A DNA stretch of 64,000 nucleotides from Comamonadaceae bacterium (GTDB lineage Bacteria; Pseudomonadota; Gammaproteobacteria; Burkholderiales; Burkholderiaceae_C). Position 1 is the first letter of the stretch, and each line of letters opens with the position of its first letter. This document shows positions 45,787-55,273 of the stretch, in pieces. The translations under genes were made by a program, and so were the position numbers. The stretch covers positions 40,746-104,745 of the forward strand of contig CANFOQ010000003.1 of NCBI GenBank assembly GCA_947448745.1, written 5' to 3'. The notes under the pieces were generated by a model, which saw nothing but the letters and a program-made list of their open reading frames with translations, did not search any database and was not told the DNA's origin.

Positions 45787-46341
45787 ATGACAAACGCCTG
45801 GTCCAGCGCGATCAAACATTGCAAAAACTGCGGCACCGCCGTGGTGCGTCGCTTGCCTGACGATGGCGACACACGCCAGCGTGCGGTTTGCCCAGCGTGC
45901 AACACCGTGCACTATGAAAACCCCTTGAACGTGGTGGGCACCATTCCCGTGCTGGGTGACAAGGTCTTGCTGTGCAAGCGCAACATCGAACCGCGCAAAG
46001 GCTTTTGGACCTTGCCGGCGGGCTTCATGGAATTGCACGAAACCTTGGCCGAGGGCGCGGCCCGTGAAACCGACGAAGAAGCCGGTGCCGACATTCAAAT
46101 GCAAGCCTTGTTCACGGTGCTCGATGTGCCGCGTGTCGGCCAAGTGCATTTTTTCTTTCGCGCTGCCATGCAAAGCGACGCCTTGAACCCTGGTCATGAA
46201 ACCATGGAAGCGCGTTTGTTTTCAGAGGCCGAAATTCCTTGGGACGACCTGGCCTTCAGAACCGTGAAAGAAACCTTGCGCAGCTACTTTGCCGACCGCG
46301 CCAAAGGCGAATTTGGTTTTCACACCTTGGTCATCAGCTAA
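45787..46341 (+). CDS. Nudix hydrolase with N-terminal zinc ribbon
   Basis: 184 residues. A zinc ribbon is formed by C12-x2-C15 and C35-x2-C38. A full Nudix box spans G79 to G100 (REtDEEaG core: R93, E94, E97, E98). The layout is like NADH pyrophosphatase NudC but shorter, and it lacks the long NudC N-terminal domain. It likely cleaves a nucleoside-diphosphate derivative such as an ADP-sugar or NADH. The gene is monocistronic and convergent with the acyl-CoA dehydrogenase. Confidence 0.87.
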   Translation: MTNAWSSAIKHCKNCGTAVVRRLPDDGDTRQRAVCPACNTVHYENPLNVVGTIPVLGDKVLLCKRNIEPRKGFWTLPAGFMELHETLAEGAARETDEEAGADIQMQALFTVLDVPRVGQVHFFFRAAMQSDALNPGHETMEARLFSEAEIPWDDLAFRTVKETLRSYFADRAKGEFGFHTLVIS

Positions 46342-46346
46342 GCGCC

Positions 46347-47507
46347 TTACTTGCCCAGGCCCATGCTGCGGGTGATGACTTCTTTCATGATCTCGTTGGT
46401 GCCGCCGTATATGCGCTGGACCCTTGCATCGGCATAAGCGCGGGTGATGGGGTATTCCCACATGAAGCCGCTGCCGCCGTGCAACTGAACACACTCGTCC
46501 ATCACTTTGCATTGCAAATCGGAGCACCAGTATTTCGCCATGCTGGCCGTGGCGGTGTCGAGGTCGTCTTTCAACAGCAACTCGGTGCACTTGTCGACAA
46601 ACACCTGTGCAATTTGCACCTCGGTTTGCATTTCAGCGAGTTTGAAGCGGGTGTTTTGATAAGCCGCCACAGCTTGGCCAAACACCTGGCGTTGCTTCAC
46701 AAAGTCCATGGTCCAGCCGATGGCTGCTTGCGATGCGGCCACGGCACCAATGGCGATTTGCAAACGCTCCCAGGGCAGTTGCTCCATCAAGCCGATGAAG
46801 CCTTTGTTCAAAAAGTCGGGGCCACCCAGGAGGTTGTCGGCAGGTACTTTGACGTTGTCGAAAAAGAGCTCGCACGTGTCTTGTGCACGCAGCCCTAGTT
46901 TTTTCAGTGGTTTGCCTTTGGTGAAACCGGCCATGCCTTGCTCAATCAACAACAAACTGGTGCCCTTGGCCCCAGCGCTGGGGTTGGTTTTGGCCACCAC
47001 GATCACCAGGTCGGAATGCCAGCCATTGGTGATGTAGGTTTTGCTGCCGTTCAACACAAAACTGCCATCGGCTTGTTGAATCGCCGTGCTTTTGATGCCT
47101 TGCAAATCACTGCCCGCAGCCGGTTCGGTCATGGCGATGGCACCCACCATCTCGCCCAAGGCCAACTTCGGCAGGTACTTGGCTTTTTGCGCCTCGGTGC
47201 CGTAATGCAGCAGATAAGGCGCCACGATTTCCGAATGCAAGCCATAACCAATGCCTGAAAAACCAGCAGCGCTGAGTTCTTCCATTTGAATGATGGAATA
47301 CAACTTGTCGGCATCTGCACCACCGTAGGCTTCAGGCAAGCTCATGCACAAAAAGCCCAAGGCACCGGCTTTTTGCCAAACGGCTTTGTCCACATAACCT
47401 TGCTCTTCCCATTGGGCATGGTGCGGCGCAATTTCAGCCTGCATGAAGCGTTTGAAGCTGTCGCGGAATGCATCATGGTCGGAAGAAAAGAGTGTGCGTG
47501 TGATCAT
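46347..47507 (-). CDS. Acyl-CoA dehydrogenase
   Basis: 386 residues from the ATG at 47505-47507; the longer in-frame reading would run through the lldP promoter and start. The three-domain fold is evident from LCMSLPEAYGGADADKLY, AMTEPAAGSDLQGIKST (FAD/substrate loop), SKTYITNGW and the C-terminal RIYGGTNEIMKEVITRSM. It oxidises acyl-CoA thioesters, passing electrons to ETF; chain-length preference cannot be read here. It diverges from lldP. Confidence 0.9.
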   Translation of the reverse strand: MITRTLFSSDHDAFRDSFKRFMQAEIAPHHAQWEEQGYVDKAVWQKAGALGFLCMSLPEAYGGADADKLYSIIQMEELSAAGFSGIGYGLHSEIVAPYLLHYGTEAQKAKYLPKLALGEMVGAIAMTEPAAGSDLQGIKSTAIQQADGSFVLNGSKTYITNGWHSDLVIVVAKTNPSAGAKGTSLLLIEQGMAGFTKGKPLKKLGLRAQDTCELFFDNVKVPADNLLGGPDFLNKGFIGLMEQLPWERLQIAIGAVAASQAAIGWTMDFVKQRQVFGQAVAAYQNTRFKLAEMQTEVQIAQVFVDKCTELLLKDDLDTATASMAKYWCSDLQCKVMDECVQLHGGSGFMWEYPITRAYADARVQRIYGGTNEIMKEVITRSMGLGK

Positions 47508-47538
47508 GAAAAGCCTTATGAGATTCAAGTGAATGCTG

Positions 47539-47569
47539 GGGTTAACCCTTTGAGGGTTGTTTCTATAAT
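47539..47569 (+). promoter_or_regulatory. Candidate lldP promoter with overlapping palindrome
   Basis: TATAAT (47564-47569) is preceded, at 16-nt spacing, by TTAACC (47542-47547). The -35 is embedded in GGGTTAACCC (47539-47548), and AACCCT/AGGGTT (47544-47558) adds a further inverted repeat, so a repressor site is possible. Confidence 0.55.
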
Positions 47570-47598
47570 TTTCTTTTTTCGCTATCGGAGATCTACAA

Positions 47599-49260
47599 AT
47601 GGTATGGCAACAAATATACGACCCGATGGGGAGCATGGTTTTATCCACTTTGCTGGCTGCCGTCCCTGTCGTCGTGATGCTGGTGGGTTTGGGTTTCTTG
47701 CACATGAAGGCCCATATTGCAGCTGGTGCGGGCTTGATTGCTGCGCTGGCCGTGGCCATTTTCACTTACGGCATGCCCACCGAAATGGCGGCCAATGCAG
47801 CACTGTATGGCGGCCTCACGGGTTTGTTGCCCATTGGTTGGATTGTGCTCAACATCATCTTCTTGCATCAACTCACCGAACAAAACGGCAGTTTCCAAGT
47901 CCTGCAAGACTCCATCGCCGGCATCACTGAAGACCGTCGTTTGCAACTGCTGTTGATTGCATTTGCCTTTGGTGCTTTCTTTGAAGGTGCTGCAGGTTTT
48001 GGCACACCAGTGGCCGTGACCGCAGCCATCCTGATTGGCCTGGGTTTTTCACCCTTGGCCGCTTCTGGCTTGTCACTCATTGCCAATACCGCGCCAGTGG
48101 CGTTTGGCGCTTTGGGCACCCCCATCTTGACGCTGGCCAAAGTGCATGGCTATGACGCCATGGCCGTTTCAGCGATGGTCGGTCGTCAACTCCCCTTCTT
48201 CTCTTTGCTCGTGCCGTTTTGGTTGATTTGGGCTTTTGCCGGTCGCCGCGCCATGATGGAAGTCTGGCCAGCCATTTTGGTCACGGGCCTGAGCTTTGCC
48301 ATCATGCAGTTCTTCGTGTCCAACTACATCGGCCCCGAGTTGGTCGACGTGATTGCAGCCGTGGTCTCCATGGCGTGTTTGGTCACCTTCCTCAAATACT
48401 GGCAACCCAAAAACATTTGGACCTCGGTCTCCCTCAAGGGTCATGAAACCGATGGCGGCGAAGCCAAAGCCGTCAAGGTGCACACCAAGCATTCACGCGC
48501 CGATGTGCTGCGTGCATGGACCCCTTGGGCCATCCTCACCGTGTTCATCTTCATCTGGGGCTTGCCACCTGTGAAGGAATTCTTCAACAGCATTTTTGCG
48601 CCGAAGTTCCCCATTGAAGGCCTGCACAACTTGGTTGAAAAAATGCCACCCGTTGTGCCCTCACCCAAGGCTGAAGGCGCCGTCTATACCTTGAATCTGT
48701 TGTCCGCCACCGGCACAGGCATTTTGCTGTCGGCCATCGTGGGTGGTCTGGTGATGAAATACAACCCGCTGAATTTGGTACGCATCTTCATCAACACCAT
48801 TTGGCTGGTGCGTTACTCGTTGCTCACCATCGTGCTGATGTTGGCTCTGGGTTCACTCACCCGCTACAGCGGCACCGACACCACCTTGGGCTTGGCGTTT
48901 GCCAACACCGGCGTGTTCTACCCATTCTTTGGCACTTTGATGGGCTGGTTGGGCGTGGCACTCACTGGCTCCGACACCGCATCCAACGTGCTGTTTGGCG
49001 GCATGCAAAAAGTGGCTGCCGAACAACTCGGCTTGTCGCCCAACCTGATGGGCGCGGCCAACAGTTCTGGCGGCGTGATGGGCAAGATGGTGGACGCCCA
49101 GTCCATCGTTGTGGCCTCCACCGCCACCCGCTGGTTCAACCACGAAGGCGACATCCTGCGCTATGTGTTTTTCCACTCCATCGCCCTGGCCTGTTTGGTG
49201 GGCATCTTGGTCACTTTGCAAGCCTATGTGTTCCCCTTCACCCTGATGGTGGTTCACTGA
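47599..49260 (+). CDS. lldP: L-lactate permease (LctP family)
   Basis: 553 residues with 12 or more hydrophobic segments. The family blocks FFEGAAGFGTPVAVTAAILIGLGF, NTAPVAFGALGTPI and LTGSDTASNVLFGGMQKVAAEQLG are all present. It imports lactate (and glycolate in some species) by proton symport. GGAG lies 9 nt before the ATG. A strong terminator follows 20 nt after the stop, so the gene is monocistronic. No lactate dehydrogenase gene is adjacent. Confidence 0.93.
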   Translation: MVWQQIYDPMGSMVLSTLLAAVPVVVMLVGLGFLHMKAHIAAGAGLIAALAVAIFTYGMPTEMAANAALYGGLTGLLPIGWIVLNIIFLHQLTEQNGSFQVLQDSIAGITEDRRLQLLLIAFAFGAFFEGAAGFGTPVAVTAAILIGLGFSPLAASGLSLIANTAPVAFGALGTPILTLAKVHGYDAMAVSAMVGRQLPFFSLLVPFWLIWAFAGRRAMMEVWPAILVTGLSFAIMQFFVSNYIGPELVDVIAAVVSMACLVTFLKYWQPKNIWTSVSLKGHETDGGEAKAVKVHTKHSRADVLRAWTPWAILTVFIFIWGLPPVKEFFNSIFAPKFPIEGLHNLVEKMPPVVPSPKAEGAVYTLNLLSATGTGILLSAIVGGLVMKYNPLNLVRIFINTIWLVRYSLLTIVLMLALGSLTRYSGTDTTLGLAFANTGVFYPFFGTLMGWLGVALTGSDTASNVLFGGMQKVAAEQLGLSPNLMGAANSSGGVMGKMVDAQSIVVASTATRWFNHEGDILRYVFFHSIALACLVGILVTLQAYVFPFTLMVVH

Positions 49261-49280
49261 ACTTCGCGTCCCTCCTTGAA

Positions 49281-49304
49281 AACCGCCCTTCGGGGCGGTT
49301 TTTT
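49281..49304 (+). terminator. Intrinsic terminator of lldP
   Basis: An 8-bp stem AACCGCCC / GGGCGGTT with a TTCG tetraloop is followed by a run of six T residues. It begins 20 nt after the lldP stop codon. Confidence 0.93.
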
Positions 49305-49381
49305 CATGCTCGACTCAAGTTTGCTGGGCTGCATCCGACCCTGTAAGGATCGATTGAATTTCTTCTCCTCTGAGGATGCCC

Positions 49382-50047
49382 ATGAACGCCCTGCCTTTTC
49401 GCCTTCTTTGCTTGCTGCTGACCCTGGTAGGTTGCGCCACACCTGCACCTGATGTTCACCATGTGGTGCTGGGTTCACAGACCTATGGCTACCCTGCGGT
49501 CAATGTGCGGGTGCTCAGCGTCGTACAAGGTGACGACTTTGAAGCCCGCCAAGCCCAGGTGCGCTTCCCCGAATGCCTCTCCGGCTCTTTGGATATTTTG
49601 GAGTTCTCCGGCACCATCAACAGCAGCAGTTTGCAGACCCTGAACGGCATGTTGCAACGTGTGACGCCTTGCATTCGCAAAGATGGTCGGCGCGTGGTGA
49701 CACCGGTCTATTTGAATTCGGCCGAAGGCGAATTGTTATTGGGCACCCAACTCGGCTTGTTGTTTCAAAGCCAAGGTGTGGAAGTCATCGTTACCGAAGG
49801 ACATGTGTGTGAATCTGCTTGCGCTCTGGCCTATTTGGGGGCGCAACGCAAACGGGTGCAGGCCAATGGCCGGGTGGTGTTGCATTTGAACGGCGAACAA
49901 GGCAGGGGCTTTGACTGTGCCCGTTCCATCGATATGATGCCGCTCAAGAATTATTTGTTTGCCACAGCCGGCAAGCAATCGGGTCAGGCCTTGTTCAACC
50001 AAGCCCTGAGCCATTGCAGAAGCGGCAAAGGTTGGGATTTGTCTTGA
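49382..50047 (+). CDS. Lipoprotein with ClpP/SppA-like (COG3904-type) domain
   Basis: 221 residues from the second ATG (49382), which has GAGG at proper spacing; the ATG at 49376 abuts the ribosome site. A lipobox LVGC lies near residue 17. The segment VYLNSAEGELLLGTQLGLLFQSQGVEVIV and then EGHVCESACALAYLGAQRKRV resembles the serine-containing CxSACALA core of periplasmic ClpP-crotonase-fold proteins, so it may be a membrane-anchored periplasmic serine hydrolase. The start of the ParA-like gene is 1 bp after the stop, suggesting coupled expression. The family assignment is by pattern memory only. Confidence 0.65.
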   Translation: MNALPFRLLCLLLTLVGCATPAPDVHHVVLGSQTYGYPAVNVRVLSVVQGDDFEARQAQVRFPECLSGSLDILEFSGTINSSSLQTLNGMLQRVTPCIRKDGRRVVTPVYLNSAEGELLLGTQLGLLFQSQGVEVIVTEGHVCESACALAYLGAQRKRVQANGRVVLHLNGEQGRGFDCARSIDMMPLKNYLFATAGKQSGQALFNQALSHCRSGKGWDLS

Positions 50048-50048
50048 T

Positions 50049-50672
50049 ATGCCAGTGATTGTGATCGCCAACCCCAAAGGGGGAGCCGGTAAATCCACCC
50101 TGTCCACCAACGTGGCAGGTTATTTTGCTTCCAGAGGCCATGCGGTCATGCTGGGGGATGCTGATGTGCAGCAGTCGTCCAAACTGTGGCTCGATTTGCG
50201 TCCCGACACGGTTAGCCCCATTTCCACTTGGGAATTGCAAGCGGATTTGGTGTTGACCGCCAAACCGCCACGCGGCACCACCCATGTGGTGATTGACACC
50301 CCTGGTGGCTTGGGGGGGTGGCGTTTCAAAGAAGTGGTGTCCAGGGCGGACCGGGTGATGATTCCCATCATGCCCAGCATCTTTGACATGTACGCCGCCC
50401 AAGCGTTCATCACTCAATTGCGAGAAGCAACACGCGGCACCAAAACCAAGGTTGGTATTGTTGGCATGCGGGTTGACGAGCGCACCATCGCCGCAAACAA
50501 GTTGCGCGAATTCATGGCCACCCTCGACCTGCCCATCATCAGCTTTTTGCGCGATACCCAGTACTACCTGCACTTGGCTGCACACGGCTTGAGTTTGTTT
50601 GATTTATCGCCCAGCAAAATCGAGAAAGACTTGCAGCAATGGCAGCCCATCATCGATTGGCTAGAGAGTTGA
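50049..50672 (+). CDS. ParA/MinD-family ATPase (orphan)
   Basis: 207 residues. The deviant Walker A K10-GGAGK-S-T17, Walker A' DADVQQSS and Walker B VVIDTPGG are present, so it is a complete but minimal ParA-like dimerising ATPase. There is no N-terminal DNA-binding domain, no parB or parS-like repeat nearby, and no MinC/MinE. It follows the ClpP-like lipoprotein gene by 1 bp. Orphan ParA proteins of this kind position protein clusters; the cargo here is unknown. It is convergent with the hydrolase gene, the two stops being adjacent. Confidence 0.85.
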   Translation: MPVIVIANPKGGAGKSTLSTNVAGYFASRGHAVMLGDADVQQSSKLWLDLRPDTVSPISTWELQADLVLTAKPPRGTTHVVIDTPGGLGGWRFKEVVSRADRVMIPIMPSIFDMYAAQAFITQLREATRGTKTKVGIVGMRVDERTIAANKLREFMATLDLPIISFLRDTQYYLHLAAHGLSLFDLSPSKIEKDLQQWQPIIDWLES

Positions 50673-51548
50673 TCAGGCGATGAATTTCAAGATGGCTTGA
50701 GCGACCTTGGCTGGGGCTTCGCGCTGTGGGAAGTGGCCTACACCGGGCAGCACCTGGCGTTCATAACGCCCACTGAAAAACTGCTCTTTATGGGCTGAAG
50801 TGGCCGGCAAACTGGCCCCGTCCAATGCCCCGTGTAATACCAATGAAGGAATGCTGATGACCGGCGCAGGTTGCAGCTGGGCTTCATCGTCAGCGTAAGT
50901 CGGATCGCCTTCAGCGTTGCCCCAGCGGTGTTGGTAGGAGTGCAGCACCACCTCGGCCCAGTCGGGATTGTTGAAGGCCAATGCGGTTTGATCGAATTCA
51001 TGGGGGAGATACCAACCCTTGGGTGCCCAGTGGTCCCACATGTGTTGCGCGAAGGCCTTGCCCTCCTCCCGCACGGTTTGCATGCCACGCGCGGTGGACA
51101 TGAACCAGTGGTACCAGTACAAATGGCTTTGTTCGATGCTCAGGGCCTGATGCGGATCATTGGTGCCATACCCCACCGACAACAGCACCATGTGACTGGC
51201 AATACCCGGCTGTAAGCCACAGGCATTGGCCACGGCGCGAGCACCCCAGTCATGCCCCACCAAGATCGGTTGATGCAGTTCAAGCGCGTGTACAAAGTCC
51301 ACCATGTCGCGCCCCAATGCAGAGAGTTGCCCGGTGCGAGGCGTGTCCTCGTGCAAAAAAGTGGTGGGTAAAAAGCCACGCAAAGCAGGCGCAATCACCC
51401 GGTAGCCCGCATCCACCAACAAGGGTGCCACTGCGTGCCAGCAGCGCAAGCTGTCGGGCCAACCATGGGTCAGCACGATGGTGCGTGTCCCTTCAGGGTT
51501 CCACTCTTTGTAACCAATGCGCAGCAACGGGGTTTCTATGAATTTCAT
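50673..51548 (-). CDS. Alpha/beta-fold hydrolase (epoxide hydrolase / haloalkane dehalogenase-like)
   Basis: 291 residues from the ATG at 51546-51548, which overlaps the stop of the upstream secreted-protein gene as ATGA. HGWPDSLRCWHAV carries the oxyanion-hole motif HGWP, and the nucleophile elbow is GHDWGARAV with aspartate as nucleophile, as in epoxide hydrolases. The histidine is in VGHFPQREAP near the C-terminus. Substrate unknown. Confidence 0.85.
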   Translation of the reverse strand: MKFIETPLLRIGYKEWNPEGTRTIVLTHGWPDSLRCWHAVAPLLVDAGYRVIAPALRGFLPTTFLHEDTPRTGQLSALGRDMVDFVHALELHQPILVGHDWGARAVANACGLQPGIASHMVLLSVGYGTNDPHQALSIEQSHLYWYHWFMSTARGMQTVREEGKAFAQHMWDHWAPKGWYLPHEFDQTALAFNNPDWAEVVLHSYQHRWGNAEGDPTYADDEAQLQPAPVISIPSLVLHGALDGASLPATSAHKEQFFSGRYERQVLPGVGHFPQREAPAKVAQAILKFIA

Positions 51549-51958
51549 CTTTTGGGAAGCAAGGGGTAGCGCAAACATGCGAAGTTTTGGATGCTCTGGA
51601 TGACCGAGCCTTGTTGCACGGGTCCCCATTCAGTGGGATTGGGATTGAAGATCAAACGCGCCCCAGTTTGCATTTGACCTTCATAGCCGTAGACGGCCAA
51701 GTAGCGGAATTTGTTTTTATCGCAATCAAATTCAAGCCATTTGGTGACCGACAACACATCTTGAATCGTGATGTTGCCGTAGTTGGTCAGCATCCAAATG
51801 GTGGCATTGCGTTTCTTTTGCACCAGCGTGGTTTTGTCGTACATCACTGTGTCGCCATCCAGGTTGCCCAAGTAGGTCCAGCCCGCCATGGCGGGTCCTG
51901 CGCACAAGCCAAATGCCAACAAGAGCCATTTGCAAATGCTTGGGGTTTTGATGGTCAC
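51545..51958 (-). CDS. Small secreted protein, adhesin-E-like
   Basis: About 137 residues if started at the GTG at 51956-51958; a TTG six codons upstream is the alternative. A signal peptide ends at PAMAG, and the mature part has GDTVMYDKTTL, IWMLTNYG and LEFDCDKNKFRYL, matching the pattern of the small beta-rich surface-adhesin E family. A second protein of similar type is encoded at 55274-55654. Periplasmic or surface location is expected; function unknown. Its stop overlaps the hydrolase start. Confidence 0.65.
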   Translation of the reverse strand: MTIKTPSICKWLLLAFGLCAGPAMAGWTYLGNLDGDTVMYDKTTLVQKKRNATIWMLTNYGNITIQDVLSVTKWLEFDCDKNKFRYLAVYGYEGQMQTGARLIFNPNPTEWGPVQQGSVIQSIQNFACLRYPLLPKR

Positions 51959-51979
51959 GACGACTTCGGCAAACAAAAA

Positions 51980-53044
51980 TCAGTGCGGCGCGACAGGCAG
52001 CACCGGTGCCTTGGCGAAATCAGCGGGCACTTCACCCGTCAGACTTTCAAGGAAGCTGACGATGTGGGCCACGTCTTCATCAGGGAGTTGTTTGCCCAGT
52101 TGCAATTGCGCCATGACACGCACCGCTTGGGGCAATGTGGCCACCGAGCCATCGTGAAAATAAGGCGGTGTCACCGCCACATTGCGCAACTGCGGCACTT
52201 TGAACATGAAGGCATCGGCCTCGTTTTTGGTGTCATGGAAGCGGCCTTTGTCGAAGCCCTTGAAAGCTTCTTTTTCAGTGCTGCCTGTTGCCAACCAATA
52301 GTCTTGGGTGATGCCAAATTTTTGGTACATCTGCCCACCCACCGACACGCCGTTGTGGCAACCCGCGCAACCGGTGTCGATGAACTTGGCCAAACCCAAT
52401 TTGGCTTGGGGTGACAACGCTTGGGTATCGCCCTTCAAAAATTGATCGAAGGGCGCCGGTGTCAGCAAGGTGCGTTCGTAAGCGCCAATGGCCTTGCCCC
52501 AGTTGTCGGCACTCAAAGGCTTGGCTTCACCGGGAAAGGCTTTGTCAAACAGGCTTTGGTAACCCAAGACTTGCAACTTTTTTTCCACTTGCTCGTAGCT
52601 GGTGTTGCCATAGGCCAAGGGACTGAGCAAGGCTTTGACGGCTTGGTCTTCCACACTCACCCGGTTGCCACCGTAATGCTGCGCCATCAGCAACGAGGTG
52701 TTGAACACGGTGGAGGCATTGCGGGGCAGCACCTTGCCATTCACACCCACCGAGAGGGCCAAGGCATCGGCGCCATAAAACGCCGGGTTGTGACAGGTGG
52801 CACAGCCAAGCCGTCCATCGTTGGACACACGTGTTTCAAAAAACAAGGCCTTGCCCAGCGCCACCCGTTGTGGCGTGCTGTCGGCCAAAGCTGAAGTGGC
52901 CGGCAAGGGTTTGAACAAGGCTTTGGCTTTGTCCAACAAAGCTTTGTCGCCATCGGCTGCACCCAAGGGCAAGGTGGCAGCCAACAAGCCTGAAGCCAGG
53001 ACCGTCAACAACGAAATGCGAATAAGAGGCAAAGACAGCTTCAT
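51980..53044 (-). CDS. Di-haem cytochrome c peroxidase (CcpA/MauG family)
   Basis: 354 residues. A signal peptide (ISLLTVLASGLLAATLPLGAA) is followed by two c-type haem sites, CATCH (81-85) and CAGCH (226-230), at the spacing of bacterial cytochrome c peroxidases. Conserved blocks are LGKALFFETRVSNDG, TVFNTSLLMAQHYGG and VPQLRNVAVTPPYFHDGSVATL. It reduces hydrogen peroxide in the periplasm using small cytochromes or azurin. It lies 8 bp downstream of the fhs gene. Confidence 0.92.
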   Translation of the reverse strand: MKLSLPLIRISLLTVLASGLLAATLPLGAADGDKALLDKAKALFKPLPATSALADSTPQRVALGKALFFETRVSNDGRLGCATCHNPAFYGADALALSVGVNGKVLPRNASTVFNTSLLMAQHYGGNRVSVEDQAVKALLSPLAYGNTSYEQVEKKLQVLGYQSLFDKAFPGEAKPLSADNWGKAIGAYERTLLTPAPFDQFLKGDTQALSPQAKLGLAKFIDTGCAGCHNGVSVGGQMYQKFGITQDYWLATGSTEKEAFKGFDKGRFHDTKNEADAFMFKVPQLRNVAVTPPYFHDGSVATLPQAVRVMAQLQLGKQLPDEDVAHIVSFLESLTGEVPADFAKAPVLPVAPH

Positions 53045-53052
53045 AGGTTCTT

Positions 53053-54726
53053 TCAGAAAAGGCCAACAATATTGCCCTGATCGTCCACGTCAATCGCGTG
53101 GGCCGAGGGCACCTTGGGCAAGCCCGGCATGGTCATGACATCGCCACACACCATGACGATGAACTCTGCGCCTGCTGCAAGCCTGACCTCGCGGATGTTC
53201 AAGGTATGCCCTTCAGGTGCACCCAGCAATTTGGGGTCGGTGGAGAAGGAATACTGGGTTTTGGCAATGCACACGGGATAGTGGCCGTAACCCTGCTCTT
53301 GCAGCTTTTCAATTTGTCCGCGAATTTTGGCGTCGGCAGAAATGTCTTTGGCACCGTAAATGTTGCGCGCAATGGCTTGGACTTTGTCCCACAAGCTGTC
53401 TTGGTCTTGGTACACAAACTTGAATTCATTGGCTTGTTCGCACAACTTCACCACCGCATGAGCCAAGTCTTCAGCCCCGGCGCCGCCATGGGCCCAGTGC
53501 TTGGCCACCACCACTTGTGCGCCATAAGCGGCACAGGTTTTTTCCAACAAGGCAATTTCAGCGGCCGTGTCTTCGGTGCGGTGGTTGATGGCCACCACAC
53601 AGGGCAGCCCAAAATGGACGCGGATGTTTTTCAAATGCCGTTCCAAATTGACCATGCCTTTTTCCAGGGCGTCCAGGTTTTCGGTGCCCAGTTCTTTCAC
53701 GGGCACGCCACCGTGGTATTTCAAAGCCCGCACCGTGGCCACCAACACCACTGCGGCGGGCTTCAAGCCTGCTTTGCGGCACTTGATGTCAATGAATTTT
53801 TCGGCGCCCAAATCGGCCCCAAATCCGGCTTCAGTGACCACATAGTCGGCCAACTTGAGGGCCGTCTGTGTGGCGATGACCGAATTGCAACCGTGCGCGA
53901 TATTGGCAAACGGACCACCATGAATAAAAGCCAGGTTGTTTTCCAGGGTCTGCGCAATATTGGGTGCCATCGCGTCTTTCAACAAAGCGGTCATGGCCCC
54001 GTGGGCCTGCAAATCTGCGGCCAACACAGCTGTGCCGTCGGTGTTGTAGGCCACCACGATGCGACCCAAGCGTTGTTTCAAATCGGCCAGGCTGGTGGCC
54101 AAACAGAAAATGGCCATCACCTCGGAGGCCACCACGATGTCAAAGCCGTCTTCACGGGGCACGCTGTTGGCGGTGCCGCCCAGACCCACCACCATTTGAC
54201 GCAAGGCCCGATCGTTCATGTCCATGACGCGTTTCCAAACGATGCGTCGGCTGTCGATCTTCAAGGCATTGCCGTGGTGCATGTGGTTGTCCAACATGGC
54301 CGACAGCAGGTTGTGGGCGAGCGCAATGGCACCAAAGTCACCGGTGAAATGCAGGTTGATGTCTTCCATCGGTACCACTTGGGCCATGCCGCCACCAGTG
54401 GCACCGCCCTTCATGCCGAACACAGGACCCAAGGATGGCTCGCGCAAACAGATCAGGCTTTTTTTGCCAATCTTGCAAAGCGCATCGCCCAAGCCCACGG
54501 TGGTGGTGGTCTTGCCCTCCCCAGCCGGGGTGGGCGAAATGGCGGTGACCAAAATCAGTTTGCTGTCTTTTTTCGCGGGCAAGGAAGCGATGTGCTTCAA
54601 AGACAACTTGGCCTTGTGATGGCCATAGGCATAGAGATGATCATCAGCGATGCCCAGCTTCATTTGGACCAACTCTGGAATGCGTTCAAGGGTTGCAGCC
54701 TGGGCGATATCGATGTCACTGCGCAT
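53053..54726 (-). CDS. fhs: Formate--tetrahydrofolate ligase
   Basis: 557 residues. The P-loop-like ATP motif [18 protein letters not shown] (about 67-84) and blocks [37 protein letters not shown], and [16 protein letters not shown] are characteristic. It makes 10-formyl-THF from formate and ATP, feeding C1 metabolism. The opposite strand is open over the full gene, but that frame has no independent coding features. Confidence 0.95.
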   Translation of the reverse strand: MRSDIDIAQAATLERIPELVQMKLGIADDHLYAYGHHKAKLSLKHIASLPAKKDSKLILVTAISPTPAGEGKTTTTVGLGDALCKIGKKSLICLREPSLGPVFGMKGGATGGGMAQVVPMEDINLHFTGDFGAIALAHNLLSAMLDNHMHHGNALKIDSRRIVWKRVMDMNDRALRQMVVGLGGTANSVPREDGFDIVVASEVMAIFCLATSLADLKQRLGRIVVAYNTDGTAVLAADLQAHGAMTALLKDAMAPNIAQTLENNLAFIHGGPFANIAHGCNSVIATQTALKLADYVVTEAGFGADLGAEKFIDIKCRKAGLKPAAVVLVATVRALKYHGGVPVKELGTENLDALEKGMVNLERHLKNIRVHFGLPCVVAINHRTEDTAAEIALLEKTCAAYGAQVVVAKHWAHGGAGAEDLAHAVVKLCEQANEFKFVYQDQDSLWDKVQAIARNIYGAKDISADAKIRGQIEKLQEQGYGHYPVCIAKTQYSFSTDPKLLGAPEGHTLNIREVRLAAGAEFIVMVCGDVMTMPGLPKVPSAHAIDVDDQGNIVGLF

Positions 54727-54822
54727 GATGATCCTGTAGAAATGGAGGGGCGGTGGGAGTTTACGTCAGGCTTCTTGGCCCAACAGGTCGTAATATGGCG
54801 GGGAAATGAGCAGGAGACAGCT

Positions 54823-55263
54823 ATGAAATGGTTCGCGACATTGGCCTTGTGTTTGTTGGGCACATCTGCTTGGGGCCAAAGCAGCTTGAAAGTCGAGTTT
54901 CGGTGGCTGATTGCCCACCATTGCAGTTCGGCCTCCCCACTCATCAAAGTGAAAAACATACCTGCTGGCACCACCGCCTTGGACGTGGTGATGGTCGACT
55001 TGGACAGCAAGAACCCTGCGCACGGCAGTGGTGGCGGCGTTGTCACAGAGGAAGCTGGTTTTCCAGCGGACTTCGTGATTCCAGCCGGCGCATTGAGCAA
55101 ATACACCGGCCCATGTCCCGACAACTTCACCACGCTGGGACATGAATACGAGTTCCGGGTGACCGCTTTGAATGCGGACAAACAAGTCTTGTCCAAAGGG
55201 ACTTACAAAGCGCCTTTTTCAGGCAAATTTGTGATTTTGCAGGGCGTGATTGGCAGCCCTTGA
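54823..55263 (+). CDS. Secreted PEBP-like (YbhB/YbcL-type) protein
   Basis: 146 residues from the ATG at 54823 with CAGGAG upstream. A signal peptide (MKWFATLALCLLGTSAWG) is followed by HHCSSASPLIKVKNIPAGTTALDVVMVDLD and YTGPCPDNFTTLGHEYEFRVTALNAD, which resemble the ligand-pocket blocks of phosphatidylethanolamine-binding-like proteins. The central HGSGGGVV segment replaces the usual HW loop. The long open frame upstream is antisense to fhs and not part of the gene. Periplasmic; function unknown. Confidence 0.7.
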   Translation: MKWFATLALCLLGTSAWGQSSLKVEFRWLIAHHCSSASPLIKVKNIPAGTTALDVVMVDLDSKNPAHGSGGGVVTEEAGFPADFVIPAGALSKYTGPCPDNFTTLGHEYEFRVTALNADKQVLSKGTYKAPFSGKFVILQGVIGSP

Positions 55264-55273
55264 CTGATGGATT

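Noticed and set aside
53098..54822. Plus-strand open frame of about 575 codons continuous with the PEBP-like gene
   Set aside because: It is antisense to fhs, has Gly/His-rich shadow composition and no domain; the real gene starts at the ATG at 54823, which has its own ribosome site and signal peptide.
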